Shown: positions 21,082-33,500 of the stretch, piece after piece
Position numbering within the stretch: the stretch's first letter is position 1
How the letters are laid out: every line of letters starts with the position of its first letter
Assembly (NCBI GenBank): GCA_036186865.1
Contig: AP025062.1
Span: forward strand, 12,307,610-12,371,609
Direction: 5' to 3'
Source: Eustoma russellianum
Taxonomy: Eukaryota > Streptophyta > Magnoliopsida > Gentianales > Gentianaceae
DNA length: 64,000 nucleotides
The notes under the pieces: model-generated
Databases searched by the model: none
Told to the model about the DNA's origin: nothing
Seen by the model: only the letters and a program-made list of their open reading frames with translations
Made by a program: the position numbers and the translations under genes

Positions 21082-23470
21082 TGTTATGCCTCGCACCTTC
21101 CGTAGAACAATTAAAGGATAAAAGGAAAATTAAATGGGCTTAATGACAATTAGTGGTAGTGAATAAAGAATTAAATATTATATTAATGGGTATTTATGGA
21201 AGGAATAAATATTAGAATTAATTAGTATTTAATTTAGAATTGAATATTAGAATTTAATTATTTAAGATAAATGAGATATTAAGATATAATTTAGAAACTC
21301 AAATTTCACCCTTTCCCTTATCAAAACTGACAGAACGTCAGTTTCTCTATTCATTCAGAGAAACCGACGCCTTCTTCTCCTCCATAGACGATTTTCGTCT
21401 TCTCCAACCCTGTGGAAGATTTTCAATCCGCTCGTCGCTTGTTCTTCAGATCTTCTTCGAGTAATCACAGGCAAGTAACTTTGTTATGAGTTCCTACGAT
21501 TTGCGAAAGAAAAAGGCCTATTTTTGATATCAAAATGGATCACCATGAAGTATTTCCTTTCTGTGGATCTATATGTGATTTATGTGGTTTGGTTTGAGAT
21601 TTGGTCATTATATGTTGAAAATCGTTTGTTATTGTTGTTGATTATGTGAGATCATGCAAAACCCAATTCCTTGAGCCCCATTTTGTTGCTATTTGCGGTT
21701 GAAGGGAAGAGAGGGTGAAAAGATGAGATTTTTGGGTTGTTTTGGGATACTTTGAGTTTTAGGCTTGAATTCGTGGCTTGTATATGAAAGGTTTTGTTTT
21801 GGTGAATTAAGTGTGAATTGATAGTGAGGATTACGCTTGGAATGGTTGGAAGGGAGTTGGAAATCGATTGGGGTTCAGATCTGCAGTTTCTGCAGAAATC
21901 GCAAAATGAAAATCCTAGAAAACGGTGACATCGATCGATCGATGTCAGAGACTGACGTACATCGTTCGATCGATGTATGACTGATGGAGAGGCTGATGTG
22001 CCCCAGATGTACGTGGATCGATCGATGTATAGGGAGGGAGAGATCGATGTGTCCTGATGGACGTCGATCGATCGATGTGAGGGAACAACGTCACATCGAT
22101 CGATCGATGTAGGCTGAGTGAGAGATCGACGTGCTCTGATGGACGTGGATCGATCAACGTCAGGGGTGACGTCCATCTGTTTTGTGGGAAAATAAAGGAA
22201 GAAAGAGGGAATCTAGGGGATCCTTTTGGGTGACCATAGAGACTTATTAGGACCTGATTGAGGTTAGTATAAGTCTTGGGAATACGACCTAGGATGATGA
22301 ATCGACTGTGAGTGCTTCGTAGGGTATTTGAGTCGGACTTCAACGTGAATGATCTAAGGGGTTAAGGATGAATGCTTGAGGCTTCGATAGGGTACAAATG
22401 GAACGTGTGAGGAGGGTCTACTTCATTCCTCATATCCTTAGTGTGAACGTTTAGGTGAGGTAGGCCTGAGCATGTGATGATAAATTTGAAAGTGAGAATG
22501 TGATCGAAGCCTGTGATTGAAGAATGTGATTGAATGATGATAAGTTGTGCATGTTTGCATCATGACACTTGCATTTGCATTATGATTTGACAAGAGCTGT
22601 GCCTCGGCAAAGGGTATAAAGTTTGCGAAATGAGCTGTGATGCGTTATAGGGATAAAGACAAGCTGTAACCATCACAGGGTATAAAGTGATCTGTAATGT
22701 GACATAGGGTATAAAGACAAGCTGTGAAACATTACAGGGTATAAAGTTAAGCTGTGGTGCGTCACAGGGTATAAAGACAAGCTGTGGCCTATCACAGGGT
22801 ATAAAGTTATGTGACCGGACATTATGACATGCATTGCACTGTTTTTGAAAAGTGAAGCATAATCATTTGGGGTTTGTGTAGTGTAGTGCATGTTTTGAAT
22901 TGTCATGCATCACGTGAGTCATTTGGCATGATTGACTCATAAGTGTTTTGTTATTGAACTGTTTACTACTTATTCGTTGATGTTCTTTACTTCTGTTGTG
23001 CTGACAACTTATGATCTTTAAACTATACAAGACATTTGCCCCATTATCCCTTGATATAAATATTACTCATGTCTTGCCATTTGTTGATCCCGTATGTCTT
23101 ATAAGCGGGTTACTTGCTAGTGTTTTTCGCTAAGAGTTCTACTCGTTGTCTTGCAGATAAGGCTGAGTATGACATGATATTCATAGAGGACGACGGTGAG
23201 TGGGCTGAATAGGACGTTTAGAGCTTATTATCTTAATTATCTTTCATTCGTTGAGGATTTAGTTGGCTGTGACCACAAATAATGTTTTGTAAATACATTA
23301 TATCTTGATGAACGGATTTGATGGTTTAGATTTATTTTACACGTTTTTCTGTGCTTACTCTCTTACGTCATTGATGATGTGTATCCGAGAGATGGGACGT
23401 CTTGTAGTTCTCTCAGTAGGCTACGACGGGTGCACCGGTTCAGTTCCGCTGTCCGGGTCGGAGCGCTACA
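21082..23470 (+). repeat. Chromovirus F 3' LTR
   Basis: 2389 bp, TGTTATGCCTCGC... to ...GGAGCGCTACA, collinear with the 5' LTR. Its ATCGATCG cluster is at 21928-22175 and its TATAAAG array at 22605-22810. Confidence 0.95.
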
Positions 23471-23475
23471 GGTTT
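23471..23475. other. Target-site duplication of chromovirus F, right copy (GGTTT)
   Basis: Identical to 13712-13716. The LTR of copia E resumes immediately after it. Confidence 0.95.
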
Positions 23476-23557
23476 TTGGTTCAAAAGTTTTTGAAAACCA
23501 AATTTTCCTCATCCACTATTCAACCCCCGCTTCTAGTGGCGCTATACATGTCCTACA
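23476..23557 (+). repeat. Copia E 5' LTR, terminal 82 bp
   Basis: Continues the E LTR after element F: TTGAAAACC...ACTATTCAACCCCCGCTTCTAGTGG...GTCCTACA, the same ending as the J LTRs (TCTAGTAGTG...GATCCTACA). Confidence 0.9.
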
Positions 23558-23576
23558 AGTGGTATCAGAGTGCAGG
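23558..23576 (+). other. Primer-binding site of copia E
   Basis: AGTGGTATCAGAGTGCAGG adjoining the LTR end; iMet-type. Confidence 0.88.
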
Positions 23577-23613
23577 TACACTCACTACAAGGAGATCCAA
23601 TGATCTTTGTGAG

Positions 23614-24347
23614 ATGGCATCCACTAGTTACAAAACCAAGCAAGAAAGAATGTCAACTGTAAGGCCTCCTCTTTTCGATGGTGAGTCTTTTATACAATGG
23701 AAACTTATAATGAGAATTTTTTTATGGCTATTGATATAGACTTATGGTCCATCATAGAAGACGGTCCTTTTATTCTGTCTAAAATAACTACGATTGATGG
23801 CGTTACGTTAGAAGTAGTAAAGCCTAAGCAAGAGTATACAGCAGATGATAAAAAGAGATTAAGTCTGAATGCCAAGGCTATGCATTTTCTTTTAAATGGC
23901 CTAAGTAAAAGTGAATCAAGTTATGCGTCTAATTGTTTTAGTACCCAAGATATGTGGAGAATCCTTGAAATGAAACATGAAGGGACTAGTCAAGTTAAAG
24001 AGTCTAAAATAAATATGCTTATGTGTGCTCTTGAGTCTTTCAAGTTATTACCAAATGAATCTATTGTTGATATGGACTTACGCTTGACTAACATATACAA
24101 TTCTCATGAGTCTCTTGGAAAAGCCTTTTCTACAAAGGAAAAGGTTCAAAAGGTGCTAAGAAGTCTCCCATCCGAATGAGACCCGAAAGTAATGGCAATT
24201 GAGGAAAGTAAAGAAACAAGATCAATAAAAATGGAGGAACTAATTGGATCATTAAAGGTATACGAGAACAAACTTACTCTAAGAAATTCTAAATCTACTT
24301 CTAAACAAGATAAGGTTATAGCATTAAAATCAAATGAATACGTCTCC
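23614..24347 (+). pseudogene. Copia E gag, truncated by insertion G
   Basis: ATG at 23614 starts MASTSYKTKQERMSTVRPPLF, the SIRE gag start (compare MATTNLKTEQEGMSSQRPPLF in J). The UBN2-type core follows after a frameshift near 23715: FMAIDIDLWSIIEDGPF, LNAKAMHFLLNGLSKSE, DMWRILEMKHEGTSQVK, DMDLRLTNIYNSHESLGK. A TGA at 24177-24179 replaces a Trp in SEWDPK. The frame goes on as MAIEESKETRSIKMEEL to SNEYVS, where G cuts it. The zinc knuckle and all of pol are missing. Confidence 0.9.
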
Positions 24348-25011
24348 TGTTACGACCCACACTCTCGGGCTAGTGTGAAAAAAGAATTACAATAGAATTA
24401 GAATGCGATCGTTTTACCACACTTAGCATAATAAATATGTAATTGTACCGTAAATAAACATTTATTAATTCCTAAAGTCTTAGAAGGAACATAAGAATAA
24501 TTAAATTAAACATATAAAGAATTGCAGAACTCTTAGCAGGAATTTATTTAAAGGAAAAATAAAAAAATAACATATAAGAATAGTGGGAAAGGACAAATTT
24601 TCCACCACTACCCTCCAAAATCGCCCCACCCCTTAATGTAAGACAAAACGATCTTACAAAATCTTATTCCATTTCTTTTATTTTATTTCTCCACACCTTC
24701 ATTTCAACCAATGGCATTTCATGCATGCCTTTCACACTATTAACTAAATTCTTCTAATTTATTTTTCCTTTCTTTATAGCCTTTCCATCATTTCTATTCT
24801 TATCAAAGGTAAGACCATTCCCCAATCATTAAGCATGCATGTCTTACCATGTTCTTACACCTCCACTATCTCAACAAAGCCAAGGAATGCCCCAACTATC
24901 TTCCCTTAACTTTGGCTGCACCAAGAAGAGACTAAGGGAATGAAGCTCAAAATACAAAACCTAATCATTTTAATTCTTCCTCCACTTCTTACCCAATATA
25001 AGACATTTAAT
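24348..25011 (+). repeat. Segment G: 5' part of a gypsy-type LTR inserted in copia E gag
   Basis: Begins TGTTACGACCCACACTC where the E gag breaks off (SNEYVS is followed by non-gag sequence). TGTTACGACCC is a common start for gypsy LTRs. The rest is AT-rich with CT-rich parts, no coding potential, and is cut at 25011 by the LTR of copia H. No second LTR or internal region was found, so the type is inferred from its start and position. Confidence 0.45.
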
Positions 25012-27551
25012 TGCTGGACCGTGCACCTGCAATGAACACCACTAGAGGAGGGGTGAATAGTGGTTAGACGGAATTACACTACTACCCTTGGTCAACATCC
25101 CCTTTGAAAACAGAATCTGAGACTACCTCATATTCAGAATCCATCTTTGAAAAATTCAAAAATCCTTGTACACTACTCCAAAAACTATGAAAAGTTTCAG
25201 AACTTAACTTCATTGTCTTGAAAAGACTCTGTACAAAAATCAGATAAAAATAAGATTGTTTGAACCTTCAAACAAATGAAAAGATTCAGATAATCAATCT
25301 GGACAGAATTGGACAGAGTGTTGCTGAAATTGGAAAATGTGTTTCTCTTTGAATACTTAACCAAAAAGGTTAAGATTTATGTCAAAACACTCCTTAGGAT
25401 GTCTAGTTGATGTTTCCAAAAGGCCTTGACCTTAAACAATTCTTGGTTAAAATAGAATTCAAGTTTTCTCAAAACTTGTCAGATTGCAGCCAGATTGGAG
25501 CAGTTATCTTGCAACGACTGAAAGACTAACTTTTCTTTGCTCAAATCAAGTGATTCTTGTTGCAAATGAAAGCTAACAGTGTGAATTATAACTCCCCCAA
25601 CAATCACAAATTTTGAAAGTGTTTAGTTATTTTTTCAAAACGTGCAAAAGTGGGTTAAAACTACAGTGAAAGACGGACAGAATGCAGAAATGCAGAAACA
25701 AGATAAGAACACAGAGAATTTTTCCTAATTCGGTCAATGTGACCTACTCTAGTCACAAGGAACACCTTTCCTTGGATTTCACTATGGTATAAATCAAATT
25801 ACAACAAGAACCAAGCTCGATCCTTGGGTTAAACACCAACTCTATTCAAGACTTGGATGAACACCACTATGCAAATCTTGGTTGCAATACCTCTATCACC
25901 TATTGATGTAGCCTTATAGATTTGGCTAATCGATCTTACGAATGAGTCACAAGAGGCTTGTAGCTCTATAAAAAATATCACAAGAACACTTTGGCTACAA
26001 AGAATGAAACAAGAATGGATAGAAGAAGATAGCAAGACAATTCAACTATTGCTTTCAAGTGTGCTTCAAGTGTGTTCTTCTCCTTCACCCTTGCTTCCTA
26101 TTTATAGTGTGAGTTGAGCCTTGTAGATAAGAACTCCAACGTCTCAGTATCTTCATCATCAATGCTTAAGTGTCTTCACATCATTGGTTGGCCACCTAAT
26201 CACCTTGTACACATGGAAAAATGAAGCAACATAATTGTACCACCTTGGAAAATCACCTTGGCCGAATCTTTTACTACATTTTGTCTTGAAAATGTTGAAG
26301 CTAATATAGTGGGATAAAAAGGCATAACAATTCCACTATCCCCTCAACTCTTTGGCAAAAGAATAGGCATGTGGGAGTTGCAGAATTCAAACCAAAAACA
26401 GCTCCAAAAACCCTTAGTAGTCGTTGGATACTATTTGAAATGTCCAAGTTGGCAACTGAATATACACGTTTTTCAACACATATATATGTATATCAACTCA
26501 ATTTTTTGAAGAAGAAATCAACAAATAATAGTTGACAAGATTATGTCAACATATAACACCAAAATTTCCACTATTTCTTCTTGTATGTTGTGATCATTTC
26601 CACACCTCTAACACCTTTACATTCTCTTAAAATGATGGTTAATATCCTCCAATAACATATAGAAGAGAGTCTTTAAGAAAGAAATAGAATGTGACATCAC
26701 AACTTGTCACATATCTCGCTACTGTCGATAACATCATCAATTGAGAGAATAATATAAAGAACAACAAAATAATCTTCAAAATGATCATACACAATCTTTG
26801 GAATGAAGATAATAACATACTCAAGAGATTCCTTGAGTGAAAATACCAAAAATACCCTCATGGGTAAAATGACCAAAATGCCCCTGTGAGAGAAAACTCC
26901 AGAAATGGTCCCGATGGTCAGAAATAAATATAATACCACCTTTGTCATGATAAATAAGATGAGAATAAGTCCTTGAAATATTTCAACCATATCATGTTCC
27001 TACAAAACTCAAAATACCAATTTTGACCCTTTTGGTAAGTTGTAGAAACTTCCAAGGAACATTAGTTACTAGTCATTTATAAACATCAAAAACACATAAT
27101 ATCAACATAAAGAACATAAATAAATCATGTACAAATGAAAACAACCATTTTATCATATTTTAGAAAAAAATATTTCTAGAACCCTAGACATCGATCAATC
27201 GAAGTGCCTCAGCTTTAGAGATCGTTGTCTCATAGTGAGTTTGAGAGTTTGTCTCTGACCTACTTCAATCGATCGAAGTGAGGGTTCGATGCATACATCG
27301 ATCAATCGATGTGACTGAGGTTTAGAGATTGATGTCTCACAGTAAGGTCTTGATTTTCTCTACCTTACATGGATCGATCGATGTGAGGGATCGCAGTACA
27401 TCGATTGATCGAAGTGCAACAACCTGAGAGATCGATGTCTTTTTCTCAGCTTTTTCAACTTTTAATCACATATAACACCATGTGTGACATTTTTATGCAT
27501 TCACCACTTAAAATCATGACTGTGAAAATTATCCAAACATATTTCTCAACA
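25012..27551 (-). repeat. Copia H 3' LTR
   Basis: 2540 bp. On the minus strand TGTTGAGAAATATGTTTGG... to ...GGTCCAGCA. It has lost about 72 bp relative to the 5' LTR, between two CAACT repeats near 26455. It holds the ATCGAT cluster at 27187-27440. Confidence 0.9.
27187..27440. repeat. ATCGATCGAT cluster in H 3' LTR
   Basis: Repeated ACATCGATCAATCGATGTG-type cores with 30-50 bp spacers containing GAGAGATCGATGTC and TTTAGAGATTG. The 5' LTR has the same at 58335-58590. Confidence 0.85.
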
Positions 27552-27839
27552 TTCTCCCCCTTTTGGATGATTTTCAAAATAACATAACATGATTTTAATG
27601 TCACAACTTATACCAAATGTTTTTCACATTTTTACCATTTGAATTGTTTTCAAACCTCACCAATTACCAATTTATTCATCAATTCTATACCAATTGTTTT
27701 CAAACTCTGAAATTTACACATGTGCTAATGTGCTCCCCCTAAACTTATACTCTCCCCCTTAACCGATGCTTAAAACTTATACCAATTGAAACAAACTTAG
27801 CATATTATTTAACTCAACTCCAAATCATGTTCTTATTCT
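27552..27839 (-). other. Copia H 3' untranslated region with polypurine tract
   Basis: On the minus strand, after the pol stop there is AT-rich sequence with several AAGGGGGAG-type tracts. The last, AAAAGGGGGAGAA at 27552-27564, abuts the LTR and is the likely plus-strand primer. Other tracts lie near 27750 and 27843. Confidence 0.75.
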
Positions 27840-28648
27840 ATCTCCCCCTTTATTTTGCAAGTCATGCAAAAGACAAAACAATGCAATGGTATCGTAAGTC
27901 ATCATACCTAACTTGGATCGTAAGTTTTCAAAATTGACTTGATTAAGGGGTTTGGTGAAGATATCAGTTTTTTGATGATCAGTTCTTACACGATCTATTT
28001 TTTTGTCCCCATTTTGAACATGATCTCGAAGAAAATGGTATCTTACTTCAATGGTTTGGCCATAGAATAAGTACCAGATTTCAAGAAAGATTGATCGCAC
28101 TTGTGATATCATAGAAAATTGGAATCTTATTCATTTTAAAGCCAAAATCACTAAGTTTTTGTTTAAGCCAAAGTATTTTGGTAGTACATAAGCTTAAGGC
28201 TATATACTCGGCTTCGGTGGTAGAAAGAGCTACACTAGCTTGCTTTTTTGAAAACCAAGAGATCAAGTTGGTTCCTATGAATTGACAAGTTCCACTAGTG
28301 GATTTTCTATCTAGTTTGCAACCACCATAATCAGCATCACTATAAGCATACAGTTCCAACTTAGCATTTTTATCATACCAAAGTCCTAAGTGAGGTGTGT
28401 GTTTAAGATATCTAAATGTCTTTTTCACTACATTATAATACCTTAACACAAGATTGAAACCTAGCACACATACACACACTAAACAAGATGTCAGGTTTTG
28501 ATGCAGTTAAATATAACAATGAGCCAATCATAAACCTATAAAGTATGTCATCAAAAGGTTTACCATTTTCATCATTGTCTAGTTTGGTGCTAACACTCGT
28601 AGGGGTAGTTGTTGGTTTCAACTCTTCAAACCCAAACTTCTTAATCAT
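27840..28648 (-). pseudogene. Copia H RNase H
   Basis: Minus-strand pieces give the end of RT (MIGSLLYLTASKPDILFSVCMC) and the copia RNase H: AYSDADYGGCKLDRKSTSGTCQ, STTEAEYIAL, FYDITSAINLS and IEVRYHFLRDHV (each is a separate block). These carry the Asp-Glu-Asp metal-binding residues. Frame changes near 28100 and 28450 break it. The last open frame runs past LGMMTYDTI, where J ends, into the 3' UTR. Confidence 0.88.
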
Positions 28649-29500
28649 ACCATTGATCTACTTAAGTTGGCTAATGTGAATTCCTTGAGGGGTTTGTTTA
28701 ATTTAAAGTCCTAAGTAGTTCAATTCTCCTACCATTGACATTTCAAATTCTGCCTTCGTGCATTCTTCGAAGTCCTTTACCAAGGTATGGTTGGTTGAAC
28801 CAAAGATTATATCATCTGCATATATTTCAACTATTAGAAAGTCATTATCTTTTCTTCTCAGGAATAATGTGTTGTCTATGGTTCCCCTTTGATAATTATT
28901 TGCAATAGGAAAATTTGCAAATCTATCATACCAATCTCTTGAAGCTTGTTTCAAACCATATAGAGCTTTCTTAAGCTTGTAAACATGGTTAGGATTCTTT
29001 GGATCTTCAAATTCGGAGGGTTGTTTCACAAACACCTCTTCTTGAATGTATCTATTCAAGAACGCACTGTTGACATCCATTTGGAAGATTTTGATGTTTC
29101 TTAGCCTTGCAATAGCAAGTAACAATCTAATTGCTTCTAATCGTGCAATGGGTGCAAAGGTTTCCTCATAATCTATTCCTTCTTGTTGATTATAACCTTG
29201 TGCGACTAGCCTAGCCTTATTTCGTGTGATGCTTCCTTATTCATCCATTTTATACCCAAAGACCCATTTGGTTCCTATTATAGACTTGTTTTCAGGTTTG
29301 AGTACTAAGTCCCACACGCTCTTCCTTGTAAATTGATTCAATTCCTCATGCATGACATCTATCCAAGATATATCACCTAAGGCTTCCTTTACATTCTTAG
29401 GTTCTAAGTGTGAGATTAAGCTATGTCCTTCAAGTTGGCTTATATTTCTACGTGTTCTAACACCAAAACTTGGATCCCCAATGATTAATTCTTTAGGGTG
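28649..29500 (-). pseudogene. Copia H reverse transcriptase
   Basis: RVT_2 domain on the minus strand: IKIFQMDVNSAFLNRYIQEE, VYKLKKALYGLKQASRDWYD and the catalytic motif YADD (J has YVDD) near 28800. The N-terminal part (KTIIGTKWVF equivalent) lies about 29230-29300 but has stops. The linker between integrase and RT (29300-29500) has frameshifts. Confidence 0.88.
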
Positions 29501-29503
29501 CCA

Positions 29504-30551
29504 TCAATTCCTAGATTGACTAGGTTCAGCCTCATCTTGTTCAAATGTTTCATTTGTATGAACAATATCGTGTGTAATTGGATTATTAGTTGCATTATCT
29601 TCCAATTGCAAAATTTCTTCATTTATTTCATCTAAGGGTTCATGCATTTCTTGTTCAGGAAGAGTTGGGTCTGGATGATCAAGTACAGGCTCAAGTAATA
29701 CATCATCATCATCAAACATATTTTCAACATTATTTTCTTGTTTATGTTGAGCTTTATTACTAACTTCAAAACATGCATTTTCATTCAATTTCACATGTAT
29801 GAATTCAATTATCTTTATAGATGCAGAATTGTAACACCTATATGTTCTTGAATAAGTGGAATAACCAACAAATATGCATTCAATAGACTTTTGTTCAAAC
29901 TTGTCTAGGTTATCTTTAATATTGAGTACAAAACATTTATATCCAAATACTCTAAGATAATCTACCTTAGGTTGTCTATTGTTTAATAATTCGTAAGGTG
30001 TTTTATTTAATTTCTTTCTAATAGAAAGCATATTTATAATATAACATGCACAACTGATGGCTTTAGCCCATAAAACTTTTGGTACATTGTTTTCACACAA
30101 CATTGTTCTAGCAATTTCTTGAAATGTTCTATATTTACGTTGAACAACTCCATTGACTTGTGGTTTTCTAGGTGGTGAGAATTTGTGTTTAATTCCATGT
30201 AATTCATAAAACTGGATTAGGTCTTTGCTTTTAAATTCTCCACCTCTATCACTACTAATTCTTTTAACATTTTCTTCATAAATATTTTCGAGTTGCTTGA
30301 TAAGGTTTTGATTTCCAATGGAGCATCGTCTTTGTGTGTTAAGAACAATGTCCATGTGTATCTTGAGTAATCATCTACTATGACACACACATAATAGTGT
30401 CCACCTAGATTTCTTGTCCTACTTGGACCAAATAAGTCTAAGTGAAGCAATTCAAGTACATGACTAGTACTCACTTCGTGTTTCAGTTTTAACGTTTCTT
30501 TAATATGTTTCCTTTAATACACGTTTCACATAGTTGAAAATTATCTAAGTC
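29504..30551 (-). pseudogene. Copia H integrase, catalytic Glu replaced
   Basis: Minus-strand frames give LLHLDLFGPSRTR (first Asp), VIVDDYSRYTW, SSDRGGEF (second Asp) and GVVQRKYRTFQEIART. In the last motif the family has E (GVVERKNRT in J); here it is Q, so the DDE triad is broken. Frames overlap at 30217-30355, showing a frameshift. The C-terminal part ends in an acidic stretch before RT. The domain's upstream part is displaced by element J at 30557. Confidence 0.88.
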
Positions 30552-30556
30552 TAACT
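30552..30556. other. Target-site duplication of copia J, left copy (TAACT)
   Basis: TAACT before the J 5' LTR; the same 5 bp is at 41992-41996 after the 3' LTR. In the host H frame it lies in the codons for KLDLDNF of the pre-integrase region. Confidence 0.95.
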
Positions 30557-33500
30557 TGTAGAGAAAAAGGGGTTTGAGTGATTTCAAAATGTATGATTTA
30601 AATGTGCTTAAAAACGTGCATGACATAAACGTGCATGACATATTGCATATAACTTGCCTTATATAGTTCATATATAATGTTGACGTACTAACGAGCCATG
30701 AAGCTTTAAAGCTTACATCAAATGGCAAACATTTGTTGTGTTTGTACTATTTTCAGGTGCCACCATTAATGAACTAAACTAGTTCATTAAGTGAAGTACT
30801 TAGTTAATTAAACTAAGTAGTTCATTAAAGGAAGCAACATTTGGATAAGGCACAAAGGCAACAAGACTAAGAAAGGAAAGTCTCCTCCTCCTCCTTCACC
30901 ACATATATACACGCATATATATATACATAAATATATATATTTTCAGATTTTTGAAAAAAGACACATACACATTTATTCCAACGTACTACAGACACGTTAT
31001 ATATTTTACGTACGTACGTTAACGTCACACCACCATAATTAACTCATATTTATGAGTATATTCAGGTCTTATATCATATGATATAAGTCATGGTGATGAT
31101 AAATTAAATACAACACGTTAAAAGGTTCTAAACTGAAAACTATCGTATCGGACGAATACCGAAATTTCGCCAACGTGTCACGTACTTTCCATAAATAGAT
31201 GGCCAGCCCCTACACCTCAAAAATCTCTATAATTTTCGTGGGTATGATGATAATTCTAGTCATAAAATCATTCCATGTTGGCACACACAAATCACCCCAC
31301 ATTAAGGCCAAATTGTGGAGATTCCAATTTCAATTTTGTCACATGTATATGGCGCCACTTAAATAGCAGCCAAGTGCTGAATATTAAAGTTTAATTTATG
31401 TATATTATGTGTAACATAATATATATAACATGTGCAAAAAGTTGGAATTTAATTAGAGAAAAATTGGGTAATCGATAAACATCGAAAATTCGGTTTTCTA
31501 CGTACACAACACATGGAACGTTTTTGGCACATCATATGACACATATCTAGACACTTCTAACATATGTCATACATCTCAAAGTGTTCCAGAAAATTAAATT
31601 AAGGGCTGATTGGAATATACCATGTGGGTATTATTAAATGTGCACTATTTTACCAAGTTTGCAAAAATAAAATTCAGCACATGTATATGCATATTATACA
31701 CGCCTATACCAGCTTAATGGAGCCTATGTGGAGCCTTGTTGGCATATTGATTGGTCAAGAATCAAGCATACAATGTTGATGACTTAAAAAAAGAAGCTAC
31801 AAAAGGTAATGTTTCAAATTTTATCTCATTTGTAACACATGCTGAAAATTTCAGCATGTGTATTAAGAGCTGGCTGAATTTCATCCATTATGAGGCTATA
31901 TTTTGTGTTTTGAAAAATGTGATTAATTGGAAGACAATTTGGAAGCAATTTGAATAAGATATGAAATTATAATTGTGATATCTTGAATATCACACATGCT
32001 GAAAAATTTCAGCATGTGTGTGAATGAACCTAGGCCAATTTTTTGGCCATGTTATTGTCCAATTTTATTCCCAAAATTGATGAGAATATTGTCTACTAAT
32101 TGATGATTTATTTTTAAGAGATAAATCAAAGAAAACTTAGTAATAATTTGAATTGAAGACCCATGTATCACATGCTGAAATTTCAGCATGTCAAGTCTCA
32201 ATAATGGCCGATTTTTTCATCATTGTTGTGAGAAATTATCTTGCTTAATTTATGTGATGATCTTGGAAGTTATGGTAATTGTTTTATGGTGATTTTGGCA
32301 CATGTTTTTAGTGGAATTCTCAGATTTTCCTAGTCATCAAGAGATGACAATATTCAACCAATCAATGAGTGCCAAGTAAGCAAGAGTTAAATGATCATCC
32401 AATGAGGAGGTGCCAAGTAAGCAAGAACATGTCACAATGATGCCACATATTCTCCCAAGAACTTAGAAGATAATTTTCGTTAGGAGAAGGACCAAGAGGA
32501 GGGACAGCCATAATGTTAAAAGGGAAGCAAGAGAGCAAAACAAGAACAAGAACAAGTCTTGCAAAATCAAAAGAGAAAAACGCCTAGCACTCTCTTCTTC
32601 TACACTCTCTTTCTTTCTTCTTCCTAAAAGCCTATTGTACTTACATTCATATACTTGAATAGGCTTCTCTAAGGCCACCACACATTCTTTATCTTTGTAA
32701 GAGATTGATCAAGGTGTGATCAATCTTCGATCTTGCAAGGTGGTGGTGTTAGTGTACATTGTATTCAACATACAAGGTTTGTAAAGAGTTGGAGTTGGTG
32801 TGTAACTCCATCGACCCTGTGGTAAGGTGTTTTTGTGTTGTGTGATTAGTGTGAACCGAGAAAGTTGTTCCCCGAAGACTGGAGTAGGTTGTTTATAACC
32901 GAACCAGTATAAAATTCTTGGTGTCATTTACTTTCAGCACTTATATTCTGTTTCAGCACTGTTTATCCTTTTTGATTACGTTTGTAAAAATAGTAAACGT
33001 TTTTCAAAAATTACAAAAATTTCCAGAATCATAGCCACACGTCTTAAGGTTAATTTGGCACAAGTTTCAACCCTTTTGGACAAGTATAAGTCAATTAAAC
33101 ATCCAAGGTTCTAAGACTAGTGCAGTCTGATTTTCAGGCTTGCAAAGGTTGAGACTTTGATAGTATTTGACTAACTTCCCAAAAGCATTTTTCAAAAATG
33201 TTTTAACCCATTTAAATATAACACATAAGGGGTTAGTAGTTAAAATTTCAGAGCATTTGGAGTTACGTACAAATAGGAATAAATTGTTCAAAACAGTCTA
33301 CCGTTTCTGGCAGATTCGCGCAATCTGACCACTAACGATTTTTGAAGGGGTTAGAGGTTGAATTTAAATCTGAAATTTTTAGGAGACACTCATAACACCT
33401 GAGGTAAGTTCTCTGAATATTTCAGAATTTTTGAAGTCCTACAACCTAGTTTTAAAAATGTTTTAAAACTGGTCCTGAAAACAGAAATTGTTTTCAGAAG

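Larger units (their letters stand above)
13717..23470 (+). mobile_element. Chromovirus F: complete Tekay-like Ty3-gypsy element
   Basis: A 9.75 kb element with two LTRs (13717-16135 and 21082-23470), a perfect GGTTT duplication, an iMet-type primer-binding site, a polypurine tract and gag-PR-RT-RH-IN-chromodomain order. It sits near the 3' end of copia E's LTR. Comparison of the first 200 bp of the LTRs shows roughly 4% difference by eye, so it is younger than its host. The coding region holds about ten stops and a few frameshifts, and two intron-like insertions (17490-17599 and 19121-19190). Confidence 0.95.
11124..24347 (+). mobile_element. Copia E: SIRE-like retrotransposon, 5' LTR and gag, host of chromovirus F
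   Basis: The LTR starts at 11124 (TGTTGATAAAAAGTGTTTG) and ends at 23557 (GTCCTACA). It is interrupted at 13716 by element F, leaving an LTR of about 2.67 kb. The primer-binding site and gag follow. At 24348 the gag is cut by LTR fragment G, and the rest of E is not seen in the window. Confidence 0.85.

Noticed and set aside
26639..26990. Hydrophobic ORFs in H LTRs (26639-26990 and 57845-58138) that could look like membrane proteins.
   Set aside because: They are AT-rich LTR shadows without start context, and the two LTR copies differ by frame-disrupting changes.
31751..31957. 68-codon ORF present identically in both J LTRs (31751 and 40145).
   Set aside because: It lies in LTR sequence, includes a palindrome, and is duplicated only because LTRs are; no domain seen.
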